This document shows positions 45,325 through 56,518 of a stretch of DNA of 64,000 nucleotides, in pieces. Below the pieces are notes generated by a model that saw only the letters and a list, made by a program, of their open reading frames with translations, did no database searches and was not told the DNA's origin. Position 1 is the first letter of the stretch; each line of letters opens with the position of its first letter. This DNA comes from Maratus speciosus (lineage: Eukaryota > Arthropoda > Arachnida > Araneae > Salticidae). The stretch is from NCBI GenBank assembly GCA_963932465.1, contig OZ010786.1:595933038-595997037 (forward strand), given 5' to 3'. The position numbers were made by a program, and so were the translations under genes.

Positions 45325-46059
45325 AACTAATTAATTATTTCTCAGCAATGTGAAACTTTTTATATTACTTACCTATTTTTTTATTTAATTGTATTGATGA
45401 CTTTTACGTTGTGTTTAACTGCTAGTTCCTATCTATAAACACTGTTTTGGTGAGGCCTATAGATGCCTATGAAGATTAGAGTTGCAGCAAATCTAGAAAT
45501 TCAACCTACACAGCTTCCAGGTTGTGTAACATTAAAAAGGAGCTTCAGACTGTAAAATAGTCAATGAAACATCGTCTTCTTTTTGAAAGACTTAACCAAT
45601 GATATGCCATTCAATATGGTACGTAAAAAATTTTTCTCGTCTCTACCGCCATTTTGCATTTTAAAAAAAGCTGGCGTATAACCATCGGACGGTTAAGACG
45701 TATCGATAGAGATCTCCTTCATTAAAATCCATCCAGCCGTTGGGATGTTTTGAGGGTATAAAAAATCCATATACCCAGATTCGCGTGAAACACATAACCC
45801 TTCTTGGCAGTCGGGTAAAAATAAAAAGTAAATCAAAAGAAAAATCAAAAACAAAATCGTCACCCATATATTATGTTATCAAATTTTCTGATGCATTTTT
45901 CTTAACCTGACGAAAGAGATATATAGCCAAATATAGTTTAAAACAACAGACTTTCATATTCAATAAATTTATAATCATTACGAACATTCCCTTTCATGTT
46001 TAAATTAAATATTTTCTTTTTATCACATTACACACCTGTCGAAACTGTTTTTTTTTCTT

Positions 46060-46799
46060 TTTTTTAGCCCCCGGTGTGGTGTGCTATTTCTTTCTCCCAG
46101 CTTATTTTGTGTCGTCTTCAAAAAATAACGTTACCTTACAGAAGCCAGCCGTAAAACAAAGCAGTAAGATTAAATACTCTACAGCAATTTTTTTTAACTT
46201 CTAAGCATAGCACATTTTTAATTTTTGTATCATCGTATTGGGAAAAAAATGTACTTTTAAATGCAATTTGTTTGAAAAGTGTATCTCCATTTATTTTTTA
46301 AACATTAATGTTTTTGTAATTTTTGGAGCCATTTGCTTAATATTGGTAACGGAAGTACTGCATTTCTGCAGAAAGTAAAGTTAAAATAGTTGTAAAATAT
46401 TAATTATATATTTTTGTTGCCATTTTTTCATAACAACCGAAAGAAAATGTAATTAAAATACGTGCTATTTTGAAAAAAATATAAACGAATGATTTCTGTT
46501 AAAACATGGAGCTATTATAAACTAATTTTACGTATTTATATTAATCTTACAAACAAATGAAGGCCTATGAATCACTAGATAGCCTTTTTTTGTCGACTTT
46601 CTTTAATGACGGCATCTTTTTTCTGCATTTGTGTATTATTTCGCGATAGTGACGTCCTATGCCTATTTTACTGCAGATGTTTAAAAGTGTATCGTAAATG
46701 TGGAATTCTTAAGCGGATGCGAAAGACGTCATTTTACATAAAATAAAAGCGTGTGCTGTAAGTTTTAAATTGAAATATGTTTTGTACTAGTTATATATA
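46060..46799 (+). repeat. Dispersed repeat R1, copy C, left part (continues at 53993)
   Basis: Runs from AGCCCCCGGTGTGG to GTTTTGTACTAGTTATATA, where the 7.2-kb hairpin-bounded segment starts. The R1 sequence resumes at 53993 with CGACACTAAATTCTGAA, in the order seen in uninterrupted copies A and B. Confidence 0.65.
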
Positions 46800-47252
46800 C
46801 CGGGTGTCCCAAAAAGGACTGACTGATTTTAAAATTCAATAACTTGTAAACGGTGACAGATATTTAAAAAATTCTTGCAGGAGGGCTATGCATAAGGTCA
46901 AAAGTTTTTTTACAGTGATTTTCAATTTTAGTTCGAATTACAGACAATAGATGGCGCTGCGATCAATAGACGCTCAATTCAGGCTCGATTTTTGGTACTT
47001 CATGGCCCGGATAATACATTTCCATCTCCTTTTTCTGCATGGAACAAAAGAAAGGACCAAAAATCGAGCCTGTATTTAGCGACTATTGCTTACAGCGCCA
47101 TCTATTGTTTGTAATTCGAACTAAAATCGAAAATCACTGTAATAAAACTTTTGACCTTATGCATAAACCTCCTGCAAGAAATTTTTAAATATCTGTAACC
47201 GCTTGCAAGTTATTGAATTTTAAAATCAGTCAGTCCTTTTTAAGACACCCGG
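46800..47252. mobile_element. Hairpin element, left copy (CCGGGTGTCC ends)
   Basis: Arms of about 204 bp begin CCGGGTGTCCCAAAAAGGAC and pair with the complement at the right end, around a spacer of about 45 bp. It sits in a TATA stretch, consistent with TA target use. Frames inside it are read from both arms and are not genes. Confidence 0.75.
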
Positions 47253-47275
47253 TATATATATATATATATATAGTT

Positions 47276-49181
47276 TCCAAAAAATCTATCACTAAACAAA
47301 TAAATGATCTTCAAAGAAAATATTTAGAGAATTATAACTGGTTGTTAATTCGAAAAAACATCTTTGCTATTAAAAAGAAACAGATTGTACAACATTTAAA
47401 TGTATTTCTAAGTAAATCTTTCTCTAAACATTTCTCTGATATTTATTTTGACCTCATTATGACTAGGGTTAATCTTTTCAATATTAATTTACAAAAAAAA
47501 ACATAAAATTCAAAACATGAATACTCAAATGTTAATTACTTTTTCAAATCACATATTTAATAAAATTAATATCAATTCTATAATTAATGATAAAAATTGT
47601 TTTTTTTCTATTAATAATCTTCATATATCAAAAACCTTTAAATATCCTAATACAATTGGTAGAAAGAATTTTATCTACAATACATTTTCAAAAAATACAT
47701 CTGCTGCAAGTAATTTTCCGTGTAAATTCAATGATCCCACTCTAAAAAAATACATAAACAATGATCATGGACATATAATCACTGGAAATCTTGATATTGT
47801 TAATGATTTTAAATTGAAACAACTAATGGGTTATGGTACTAAATATAGACTTCCATCTAAATTTAATGTTAAATCTATTATCAAACAGTTTACACATGAT
47901 ACTGATATTTTTATTTATAAAATTTCTATCTCTTATAATAAGCCTATTGAATATTTTAATCAGTGGAAAATATTAATAATTGAAAAATTAACTTGGCTTT
48001 AAAAAATAATATTGCTGATTTGGTTTCTATTAATACACAGCATATTTTCCAACAAATTACTAAATTACAAAAAAACTACGTTATTACATATGTAGACAAA
48101 TCTCCTAATAATTATGCTATTATTTGTAAATCTTATTATCTCCAAATTCTTACAAATTGTATTTCTTCTAATAAGTCATTTAAAAAAACTAATGAAAATG
48201 TAATTGTAAATAATCGTAAAATTCGAAGTTATTATAAACTATTAAATATTTTATCTACTAACTTTAATTATCCATATTTAGTCCTTATTCCCAAATTTCA
48301 TAAAACTCCAATTAAATTTAGGACTGTAACTATTGGTTGCAATACATATAATAATAAAGCCAATAAACTTCTCTTAAAAATTCTTAATCAATTATATGTA
48401 CTTACTACAAACAATGATAATACACATTGTATAAAAAATAGCTATCAACTTGTCAATATTTTAAAAAATCTTCATTGTGTTTATAATATAACGACATATG
48501 ACTTCAAAGATCTTTTTAATAATATAGACCTATTAGATTTACATAAAATTATAATTGCATTATTTAAAAAGTATTATAAAAAACTGGAATTACCATCTAA
48601 TATTGATATTGCATATTTTAATTCTTTAACAAACTTCATTATCTATAATAATTATATATTGAAAGATAATACTTTATATTTACAGCATGTCGGTATACCA
48701 CAAGGCGGTTGTACATCCAGTTTACTCTCAGACTTATACTTATATCATTATGAACGTAATTTTACTAATAATAATCTACATTTATATCGTTATATTGATG
48801 ACATAATTTTAATTGATACTGATCATTCTGCAATTACTCAATTTCCAGTAGATTATCCCACTAATTTGTAATTAACGGAAAACCTTTTATCTAAACAATA
48901 CAATTAACTTCTTAGATCTTAAAATTACAATAAAAGACAACAAAACAATCACAGATTTATATGACAAACGTAAACAATTTAAATTCAAAGTTAATACATT
49001 TACAAATTTTAAATCTTGTCTACACCATTCTGTATTTCGAAATATAATACTTAATCATTTATACAGAATAAAATGTTTATGTTCTTCTCCTCTAATTAAC
49101 AATAATATTAAAAAACTAATTTATGATGCATTAAATCATGGTTTTCCAAAAAAATTCATATATTCATTAATATACAATTAG
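47276..49181 (+). pseudogene. Atypical Penelope-like reverse transcriptase, frameshifted
   Basis: Four frame segments join end to end: 47276-47506, 47517-48002, 47993-48871 and 48876-49181. The third holds the RT core: DKSPNN at residues 35-40, PKFHKTP at 100-106, the first catalytic Asp in TTYDFKDLF (D170), GIPQGGCTSS at 234-243, and YRYIDD at 265-270 with the catalytic Asp pair. The second holds GNLDIVNDFKLKQLMGYGTK, a conserved pre-RT block. The last continues with LDLKIT and LYDKRKQFKFKV, then a basic tail. The DK and PK.HK motifs place it nearer Penelope-like RTs than LINE or LTR types. No GIY-YIG domain follows. Codon use is extremely A/T-rich, with Asn, Ile, Lys and Tyr dominating. Three frame breaks and one extra stop show decay. 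Confidence 0.68.
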
Positions 49182-49772
49182 TACTTTTCTTACATGATCT
49201 TTTAAAACAAATTAACACATGCGTAAACAAAATTACAAAAAAATTATAAAATAAAAAAATATCTATAAAAAATTAAAAATTGTAAAATAATATAAAAAAA
49301 TTATTATAGGTTGGATGGGTGGGTAGATGTTAGAGTACGGAGGAGGGTGGTGTTGTCTGGATAATACGCAATGGTTAATTTATATTTTTTAAAAAATGGA
49401 GGCTTTTGTATTATTACTATATTTTTGTTACGTATTTTATAAGGATGTTGATTTGATATTTTATATGTAATTGGTAAATTTCATTAATTATTAGCTTAAT
49501 TATTGCTTAATCTTATTTACAATCATTTGTTATAAAATTTTAATTTAATAAGGACAATATCATATTAATTACTAATAGTATGCCATTTTTATAGTGATTA
49601 ATATACATATAAGTATATTTAAAATAAATAAAGTTATACTGTATGTATTAAAATTGGGTAATTATTTTTATTATTATTCCTCTATTCTTATTAATATTTA
49701 TCTATTTTCACTTTGTGTTATAAAATTTATTAGAGGTTTAATGTTTTTGAATGTCTCACATTCATACTTTTA
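49182..49772. other. AT-rich 3' flank of the RT element
   Basis: A/T-rich run followed by a short G-rich stretch near 49310-49350 (GGTTGGATGGGTGGGTAG). Possibly the 3' untranslated part of the RT element; no clear end or tail. Confidence 0.35.
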
Positions 49773-49784
49773 GGATTTTTATGG

Positions 49785-50019
49785 TTGGTTGGTTGGTTGA
49801 TTTTGTGACGGCCGATTATCTACACTAGGGATATAGGCCCGAGGGGGAGTGCCCTTCGTGGGGGTCTTTCTAAGGGAAGCTAACCCGTATTAACGCATGG
49901 AAATCCATGGTTCGAGGAAAACCACGAAAACTCCGAACGATTAGGCCGACGGGCGCGATTGGAATCGAACCCAGCACTTCCCGTCTACCAGTTTCGAGAG
50001 CAGAACCTCTCAGCCACTG
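49785..50019 (-). mobile_element. tRNA-derived SINE, family S3, copy 1, with 12-bp target duplication
   Basis: The minus-strand head has A-box GTGGCTGAGAGGTTCTG and B-box GGTTCGATTCC. The body includes GGCCTAATCGTTCGGAG and CCACGAAGGGCACTCCCC. The 3' end is an (AACC)n-like tail (49785-49800, TTGG on plus). Target duplication GGATTTTTATGG lies at 49773-49784 and 50020-50031. The open frame across it is not a gene. Confidence 0.78.
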
Positions 50020-50031
50020 GGATTTTTATGG

Positions 50032-51244
50032 ATGTGTGAAAATAATCCACACACTATATTTGTGCTTTTTAGGTAAACGGAATTTAAGTATCTGTTTACC
50101 TTCTATACTCCCATATGTTTTTTATTTCCTGTTCATTTTATAATTATCTTATATATAATAGTTTTTATTAAAGATTTTTATATTTTTAATAATTATTTAT
50201 ATTAATTATTAATGAATTAATTTTGTTTTATAGCATATAGCTATATGCTATATATTATCGATGTTCTAGAATTATTTAAATTCTTAGTGTAGTTTAAATA
50301 AGTTAGCTAATAGAATATTTTGTATACTTTTTAAATTTTATTAACAATAGTTTTTTTTAATACATTGTGTGGTTTATATTCGGTTTATAATTATATATAT
50401 ATAAGGATATGTTTGGTTTTGCTGTTAATAATACAATTGTTACATTCAAATGCTTACAACTGTTTATCTAGTGACAATTGAATAATAAAAGTAATACTAG
50501 ATGGCAGCACCAAAATTTGTATCTTGACGATATGTTCTAAATTTTACTTTTTCCAGCTTCATTTCAGTTATAATTTACTACACCAGGGGGGAATTTTTAG
50601 CTAAATTTTGACGATATTGTTAAACAGTTTTAATTAATTTAATAGTGCATTTTAAATATGTAATTACTTTCTATTTATTTTATTTTATATTATATTAAAA
50701 GTTGTTTAACATTTATTTCATAATTTATTTCAAAATGTATTAACTGCATCCTAAGGTATCAATTACTGTGATTTCTTAACTGTTTTATTCACCTTAATCT
50801 TTACGATATTTTGGGTGCCATGTGCGCGTGGATTTATTCTAAAATACTGAAATATTAATCGGTATGGTGTTTATTATTTCTATTTTATATCCTATAAATG
50901 TTTAAATAGGTTTTATTGTTTTTTTCCATTTCATATTATTTGTTTCTATTCTGTTTTCATTTTTAATCAATTCACTTGATTTTAATGGTTGTTTGGGCAG
51001 AGGGGAAAATAATTTTTAGCTTTAGCTTATTTTTCTCACAGAAAACACCATTTTGCTTATATCATTGAATTCTGTGCCCTTGACAACGTAATTCAATATA
51101 TAAGCTCTTCCATTATTTGTCGGTGTCCACTTTCTTATTTTTCTTCCATAAGAATTCTTATAATAAATAATTTTTTTTTATACTTACAGCTTTAATTCAT
51201 AATTTTACGGTTTTTGATGGTTGCAGGTTATGTTTAATTAATGG
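50032..51244. other. AT-rich stretch inside the composite segment
   Basis: No recognised frame, inverted ends or RNA boxes. Confidence 0.4.
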
Positions 51245-53520
51245 TTATATATATATAAACTCGGTTTATGGCGTCAGATGCCGCCATCCGAAGAATCTAC
51301 AAGAGTCTTTTTCCATTTCTTCCGGTCAAGGGTCCATTCCTCTTCCAGACCTCTATCCCTCATTGCCTTTGAAATATTATCTATCCAGCTCTTTCGTGGT
51401 CTTACCCTTTTCCTTTTTTTGTTTGTTTCATAATTGAATATTATTTTGGGTAGTCTTTCCTCATTCATTCGTTTGACATGACCATACCAGATTAATTGCT
51501 TTTTTTAATATCATCTAATATGGTTCCCTTTATTTTCATCTTTTCCTTGATTCTGTCATTTCTTACTTTTTCTATTCTTGATATCCTGCATGATCTTCTT
51601 AGGGCGTCCATTTCTACTGCCGCTAATTTCTTTCGTTCTGTCGCCATAATTCTCCATCCTTCTGCTCCATATAAAAATATGCTCTTTACAATAGTGTTGT
51701 ATGTATTATACTTTCTTTTCCTAGAGATCTCCTTACTCCACCATAAGAATTTAATAGTTTTACAGCCTTTCTCGCCTGACAAATTCTGTATTTAATTCCC
51801 TGTGAGTTTCTTCCTTCTCTATTAATGTCTACACCTAAATATCTATAATGGTTACAACTTTCAATTTTTATGTTATTTGTTAGATTTAGGTCTGTCTCAT
51901 TTCCTCCTATACATAAGTATTTGGTCTTGCTGACGTTCATGCGAAGTCCCCATTTCTCATATTCTTCCTTAATTTTCACCATCATTTCCTCTGAATCATT
52001 TTTACTTTTTGCAGTTATAACTTGGTCATCTGCGAATAGCAGAGTAAAAATTGGCGTTCCATTCATATTAAGTCCCATTCCTCTGCATTTCTTCTTCCAC
52101 ATTTCCAATGCTTCTTCAACATAAATTTTAAAAAGTGTTGGGGAGATACAACATCCCTGTCTGAGTCCTTTATCTGTTATAAAACCTTTTGATAATCGTT
52201 GGCCTATTTTAATCTTTGTTTTTGATTGTCTGTAAAGTTCTTGAATTGCTCTGATAATACTTGGATTTATAGCCGTTTCATTTAATACATTCCATAATTT
52301 TGCGATTGGAACATTATCATACGCTTTCGTAAGATCTATAAATAGAAGATGAGTTTGATTTCCTACTGCCAGTTCCTTTTCAACAATTTGTTTAAGACAA
52401 AATATATTATCCATACATGATCTTCCTGCTCTAAATCCACTTTGCTCTTCACTTTCCTCCTTTCTTATTTCTTCTTCAATGAAATCTTTTAAAATTCCTC
52501 CATATCATCTAATAGACGTTGCTGTTACAGTAATGACTCGGTAATTCTCGCATTTTTGTCGGTCTCCTTTCTTATATATTGATGTTAAATATCCAATCCT
52601 CAATTCTTCTGGTGTTACCTCTAAGTTTAATCATTTTTAAAATAATTGTGTAATTAATCTGAACAATTTTTCAGTTCCATTTTTGATCAGCTCTGCTGAT
52701 ATTCTTCTGGGACCACTTGCTCTTTGATTTTTTAAATCTTTAATTGCTTTTTTAACTCTCTCAAGCTCCAACATCATAGGTTGTCCCACAACGTCAATAC
52801 CAGAATTATTTACTTGAAATTCACTTCTAGTTTCCGCAAGCAAAGTCTTATAATATTCTTCCCATTCCTTCACAGATATTCCTTGCCATGAATTATTACT
52901 TGATTTTCTAACATTCTATAAAAACTTCCATGCTTCTATGCATCGTCTCCCTCCTATATATGTCTCAATTTCTCTGCATTTTTTTCCCGTGATGTTTTTT
53001 TTTTTCTCTAGTACTAATTTCTCAGTGTCTTCTCTAATTGTTCTATAAAGCTGTCTATCGTCTTCCTTTTTTGAACTCAGATACCTAATATAGGCTTCTT
53101 TTTTGCGTTTTATAGTCTTTTCAATCTTTTCGTCCAACCAAAAATTTTTTGGGGAAGTTCTTCCCTTTCTTTTTTGTCCTAGTGCTTCATCTGCAGCCTG
53201 GTGTAAAGCTAATTTAATATGTTGATATAGTTCAGTTGTATTAGTATAATTTCTTTTCTCTAATTTTTCATTTAATCTTACTTGAAAGAGTCTTTTTGTA
53301 CTTTCCTCCGTGAATCCTTCCAACATATATTCTGGGACATCAATATCTGCCATCTCTGTATAATTCCTTTCCTCACTAATTAGCTTAGTCGAGTAAGGAA
53401 ATGCAAGTCTTGCTCTCAGCATAAAATGATCTGAGCCACAATCCGCTCCTCTTTGGACTCTAATATCCAATAGTTTTAATTGGGTCCTTTGCTTAATAAG
53501 TATATAGTCAATAATCGTTT
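51245..53520 (-). mobile_element. RTE-like LINE, 5'-truncated in the endonuclease domain
   Basis: The order on the minus strand is end of an apurinic-type endonuclease (53520-53400), linker, reverse transcriptase (about 52870-51690) and C-terminal region (to 51274). The 3' end stops at a TATATA run (51246-51257). The 5' end stops exactly at the right hairpin (53540). Stops and frame changes throughout. Confidence 0.7.
51274..53520 (-). pseudogene. LINE endonuclease/reverse transcriptase, broken
   Basis: Upstream residues read IDYILIKQ, then DIRVQRGADCGSDHFML, the SDH motif with the catalytic His of AP-type endonucleases. A frame at 52916-53470 continues the linker (NFWLDEKIEKTIKRKKEAY). RT blocks are KNQRASGPRRISAELIKNG, then in the 242-residue frame at 51686-52414 FIDLTKAYD (25-33), GLRQGCCISP (83-92) and FADD (127-130), the catalytic pair. 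After further frame changes come LYGAEGWR, RSCRISR and RVRPRKSWIDNISKAMRD near the C-terminus, typical of arthropod endonuclease-reverse transcriptases of the RTE or related groups. The clade is tentative. Several stops make it inactive. Confidence 0.7.
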
Positions 53521-53539
53521 TTAGTTATATATACATATA

Positions 53540-53992
53540 CCGGGTGTCCCAAAAAGGACTGACTGATTTTAAAATTCAATAACTTGCAAACGGTGACATA
53601 TATTAAAAAAATTCTTGCAGGAGGGTTATGCATAAGGTCAAAAGTTTTATTACAGTGATTTTCAATTTTAGTTCGATTTACAAACAGTAGATGGCGCTGT
53701 AAGCAATAGTCGCTAAATTCAGGCTCGATTTTTGGTACTTCGTGGCCCGGATAATACATTTCCATCTCCTTTTTCTGCATGGAACAAGATAAAGGACCAG
53801 AAATCGAGCCTGTATTTAGCGACTATTGCTTACAGCGCCATCTATTGTTTGTAAATCGAACTAAAATTGAAAATCACTGTAATAAAACTTTTGACCTTAT
53901 GCATAACCCTCCTGCAAGAATTTTTTTAATATCTGTCACCGTTTGCAAGTTATTGAATTTTAAAATCAGTCAGTCCTTTTTGGGACACCCGG
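53540..53992. mobile_element. Hairpin element, right copy (CCGGGTGTCC ends)
   Basis: The same 453-bp hairpin as at 46800, in the same orientation, with arms that match each other somewhat better than in the left copy. The left flank is the truncated LINE; the right flank is R1. Opposite-strand frames (53508-53780 and 53779-54006) encode nearly the same peptide because of the palindrome. Confidence 0.75.
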
Positions 53993-54060
53993 TATATATA
54001 TATTAATCGGAGGCGACACTAAATTCTGAAAAAGTAGAATTCATGTTTTCTAGTATTTGA
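53993..54060 (+). repeat. R1 copy C, right remainder
   Basis: GGCGACACTAAATTCTGAAA followed by GTAGAATTCATGTTTTCTAG matches the 3' parts of R1 copies A (8225-8270) and B. Confidence 0.65.
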
Positions 54061-54184
54061 AATAAAATTAGTATCAGTTTTTGTTTTCGAGATGTACACC
54101 CTTTTCAATTTATTTATCAACGAAAATGATCGCCAATAAAATAATGGTAACCCTTTCGCCCGAAATAACATAACTTTCCGTCAC

Positions 54185-54350
54185 AATTCTATAACGTATC
54201 TTCGTAGAACGATGTATTATAGCTTAAAATCTTCTCCGAAACGATATCTATCTAACAATGTAAGTTCCGTCAATATCCATGCAGTAGAACCCGAAATATA
54301 GAGGTTCGGAACGAAATTTTCGTTTGTATTATATATATATATAAGCAGAT
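54185..54350 (+). repeat. Dispersed repeat R4, copy
   Basis: Contains CTTCGTAGAACGATGTATTA, TCTATCTAACAATG and a TATATATATATAAGCAG end. Confidence 0.5.
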
Positions 54351-55833
54351 TATTCTTCTTGTTTACAAATAAATAAATGCTTTTAAATTTCGAAAGAAAA
54401 CGTCGAAGTTCTTTACAAAAGTCATATGTGTTGATCATTTATAGGAAATATGTAATATTTTGTATGGGGATTATGACATTTCTCTGACACAGAATAATAT
54501 TTCGGATGTTTAGAAATAAGAATTACAAAGAAAACGTGATATATACTACACGTGTTCAATTAAAAAGAGCAAACGTTCAGCGAATTGAAATTATCATGAA
54601 CAGTTGACCTTTTCCTGAAATTTACTTACATTTTGTTCACGATTATAAAAGAAAGATTCTTTTTTTTATTTTTTTTAATAAAACATAAATAGTTTTCAGT
54701 AGAGTTTATTGTACACTCAATCTATTGGAAGAGAATTTTTTTATTGGGAATACATAAATGTTTCTGACACAAATAAATAAATAAATAAATATATCTTCTT
54801 TTTAAATTCCAGTATTCTTTTTAAAATATTTTAAATGAATTTACCCGTTTCAGTGTCAAATATGGTGCTGCTGTAATGTTGAATCCACACCCGAATTTTC
54901 TAAACAGTTTTTTTTTAAATCAGGGAATACAATTTTACTTTAAAAAGATAAGCAGTTGATTTTTTCAGGTTTTTTCCAGTTGCAAAGCATCTCTATTTCC
55001 GGCATCCATGTATTCGGGTAACACATCTTATATCTCTTAAAACACATCTTATTAAAAAAAATAGTTTAACCATAGTGAAATATATATACTACATAAAAAG
55101 TATAAAAATAAGGACAAAAATATTAGAATGGGTCTTCACATTTAACAGAAAATATATGAAAAAAAGAGAAAAAAAAGGTTTATGAGGACTGGCTGCACGA
55201 GCACAATCCGAAAATAGGAAGGTAGAGCTTCGCTGGCAAAGCCATGAATTCCGATAATTTTACTTTATATATTTTGTCGCCAAATTTATATTAATTTTTC
55301 AAATTTTCTGGTAGAAATCTGAATTAAAGTTGAGTGGTGCAAAAAATATAATATCATCTTACATATGCTTTTTGTAGTACAAAATGTTTTCACTTTAAAA
55401 CAGAAATCGTTCCCATCTTAGTAATTATCATGTAGCCATTATCGTTTTTGTTCTAAAACATCCTTTATGTTGAAAGAATATCGACATTTCAGTTTATTTT
55501 ATATTTCTAAACAAATAGAAAAATTCCTTTATTTTCTGTGATGAAATATGAAATCTTTGATAGAAGGGCCTAATGTATTATTCATCTACAGGAAAGAAAT
55601 TTTTATGTTCTGAGAATGATGACTCTTTGAAATAAAGCAATTGTTATAAGTTTGAGTTGTTTCGCTTTGTCTTTGGAAGAATTTTAAAAGTCGGTGATGA
55701 TATTTTATATGTACAACTAAATTTTAATTCACAAATTGCACTCTGATTTTTTTAAATAAAATGTTACTTTTATAATGTACAGTCAGTATCATAAATATGT
55801 ACAGGGGTTGGGTTGTAATAAATATATACATGG
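54351..55833. other. AT-rich stretch with no recognised gene
   Basis: Contains an AAATAAAT run near 54771-54790 and a piece (55570-55640) resembling the repeat at 38838. No coding signal. Confidence 0.4.
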
Positions 55834-55834
55834 G

Positions 55835-55945
55835 CATGTTGGTTTGATTTTTGACGGCCAATTATTTACTCCAGGGATACAGGTCCTAGGGGGGGAGTGC
55901 CCTTTGTGGGGGTCAATCTAAGGAAACCTAACCCGTATTTACGCA
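55835..55945 (-). mobile_element. tRNA-derived SINE family S3, truncated copy
   Basis: Keeps the tail half (GGTTTGATTTTTGACGGCC, GGGGAGTGCCCTTTGTGG, CCTAACCCGTATTTACGCA). The tRNA head is lost where the Tc1-like element begins. Confidence 0.65.
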
Positions 55946-55952
55946 AAATATA

Positions 55953-56502
55953 CAGGGGTTGGACAAAAATATGGAAACACCTCGTGAAATGCATACTTGA
56001 ACGTAAATGTTGATTCTACCCCAATCCTGTGGGTGACGCTGTTGTATTTTCCGACTAACGCCACCTGTACAATACGTTGCATGTGTCACTAGTTGTCAAA
56101 ACAGTGATCTGTGTGGTTGTGAGCACTTTGCGTCTGAGCTAAGTGAATTCGAACTTGGACTAATTGTTGGTGCTCCTATTGTGGGTGCTTCCGTTACCGA
56201 AGTTTTTCATGTTTCAAGAGGCACCGTATCGAAGATTTATATCGCATACAGGAAAGGCGAAATCATCATCCGTTAATTCACAATGCGAGCAAAAGTGCGA
56301 GTTGTATGATTGTGACAGACGGTCATTAAAGTTGATTGTGACGAAAAATAAGAAGACAGCATCTGCAAAAGTCACTGCTGAACTAAATGTCAAACTAATA
56401 AATCCTGTCAGCACCAAAACAATAAGAAGGGAAATCCGTAAAAAGGGATTTTCAGGGCATGATAATATTTTTTTTTTTAGGTGTTTCCATATTTTTGCCC
56501 TG
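55953..56502 (+). mobile_element. Tc1-like element, internally deleted
   Basis: Ends CAGGGGTTGGACAAAAATAT followed by GGAAACACC at left, and GGTGTTTCCATATTTTTGCC then CTG at right, flanked by TA. It carries only the N-terminal transposase region. Confidence 0.75.
56140..56460 (+). pseudogene. Tc1-family transposase N-terminal DNA-binding region, broken
   Basis: The first frame reads ELSEFELGLIVGAPIVGA, SVTEVFHVSRGTVSKIYI and AYRKGE: the first helix-turn-helix, with the G-x-S-x-x-E-V and SRGTVSKI pattern. A shifted frame then gives KKTASAKVTAELNVK, PVSTKTIRREIRKKGF, the second helix-turn-helix ending at the GF-type position before the catalytic domain. The DDE domain is deleted; the sequence jumps to the right terminal repeat. 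At least one frameshift and an in-frame stop are present. The element could only move with a transposase supplied elsewhere. Confidence 0.7.
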
Positions 56503-56518
56503 TACATCTGTCTTCAAC

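Larger units (their letters stand above)
44456..45820 (-). mobile_element. ACG-family DNA element, copy C, minus orientation, split by a SINE cluster
   Basis: Left end AAAAAACCCGACTGCG and right end CAGTCGGGTAAAAA. The interior after 45340 is the complement of copies A and B (CCATCCAGCCGTTGGGATG, CCAATGATATGCCATTCAA). The body is interrupted by the SINE cluster at 44490-45324, with a 14-bp duplication. Confidence 0.65.
46800..53992. mobile_element. 7.2-kb hairpin-bounded composite segment
   Basis: Both ends are 453-bp hairpin elements of the same family and length (46800-47252 and 53540-53992). Outside both is R1 repeat; inside both is retroelement sequence. Contents are an atypical reverse transcriptase pseudogene (plus), a SINE, and an RTE-like LINE (minus). 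This is either a composite mobile unit or the product of recombination between two hairpin insertions. Confidence 0.55.

Noticed and set aside
44478..45353. Several frames of 69-96 codons
   Set aside because: All lie in SINE copies and overlap the tRNA-like head in both orientations.
45661..45867. 68-codon minus frame ending in the ACG element
   Set aside because: It coincides with the conserved end of a non-coding repeat; equivalent frames in copies A and B are not conserved.
49907..50143. 78-codon frame
   Set aside because: It runs through SINE S3 on the non-SINE strand and ends in AT-rich flank.
51496..52124. Plus-strand frames of 84-99 codons
   Set aside because: They are antisense to the LINE reverse transcriptase on the minus strand.
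53508..54006. Two opposite-strand open frames giving nearly the same peptide
   Set aside because: They are the two arms of the 453-bp hairpin read in opposite directions; the left hairpin (46800-47252) contributes the same kind of frame. No domain is present.
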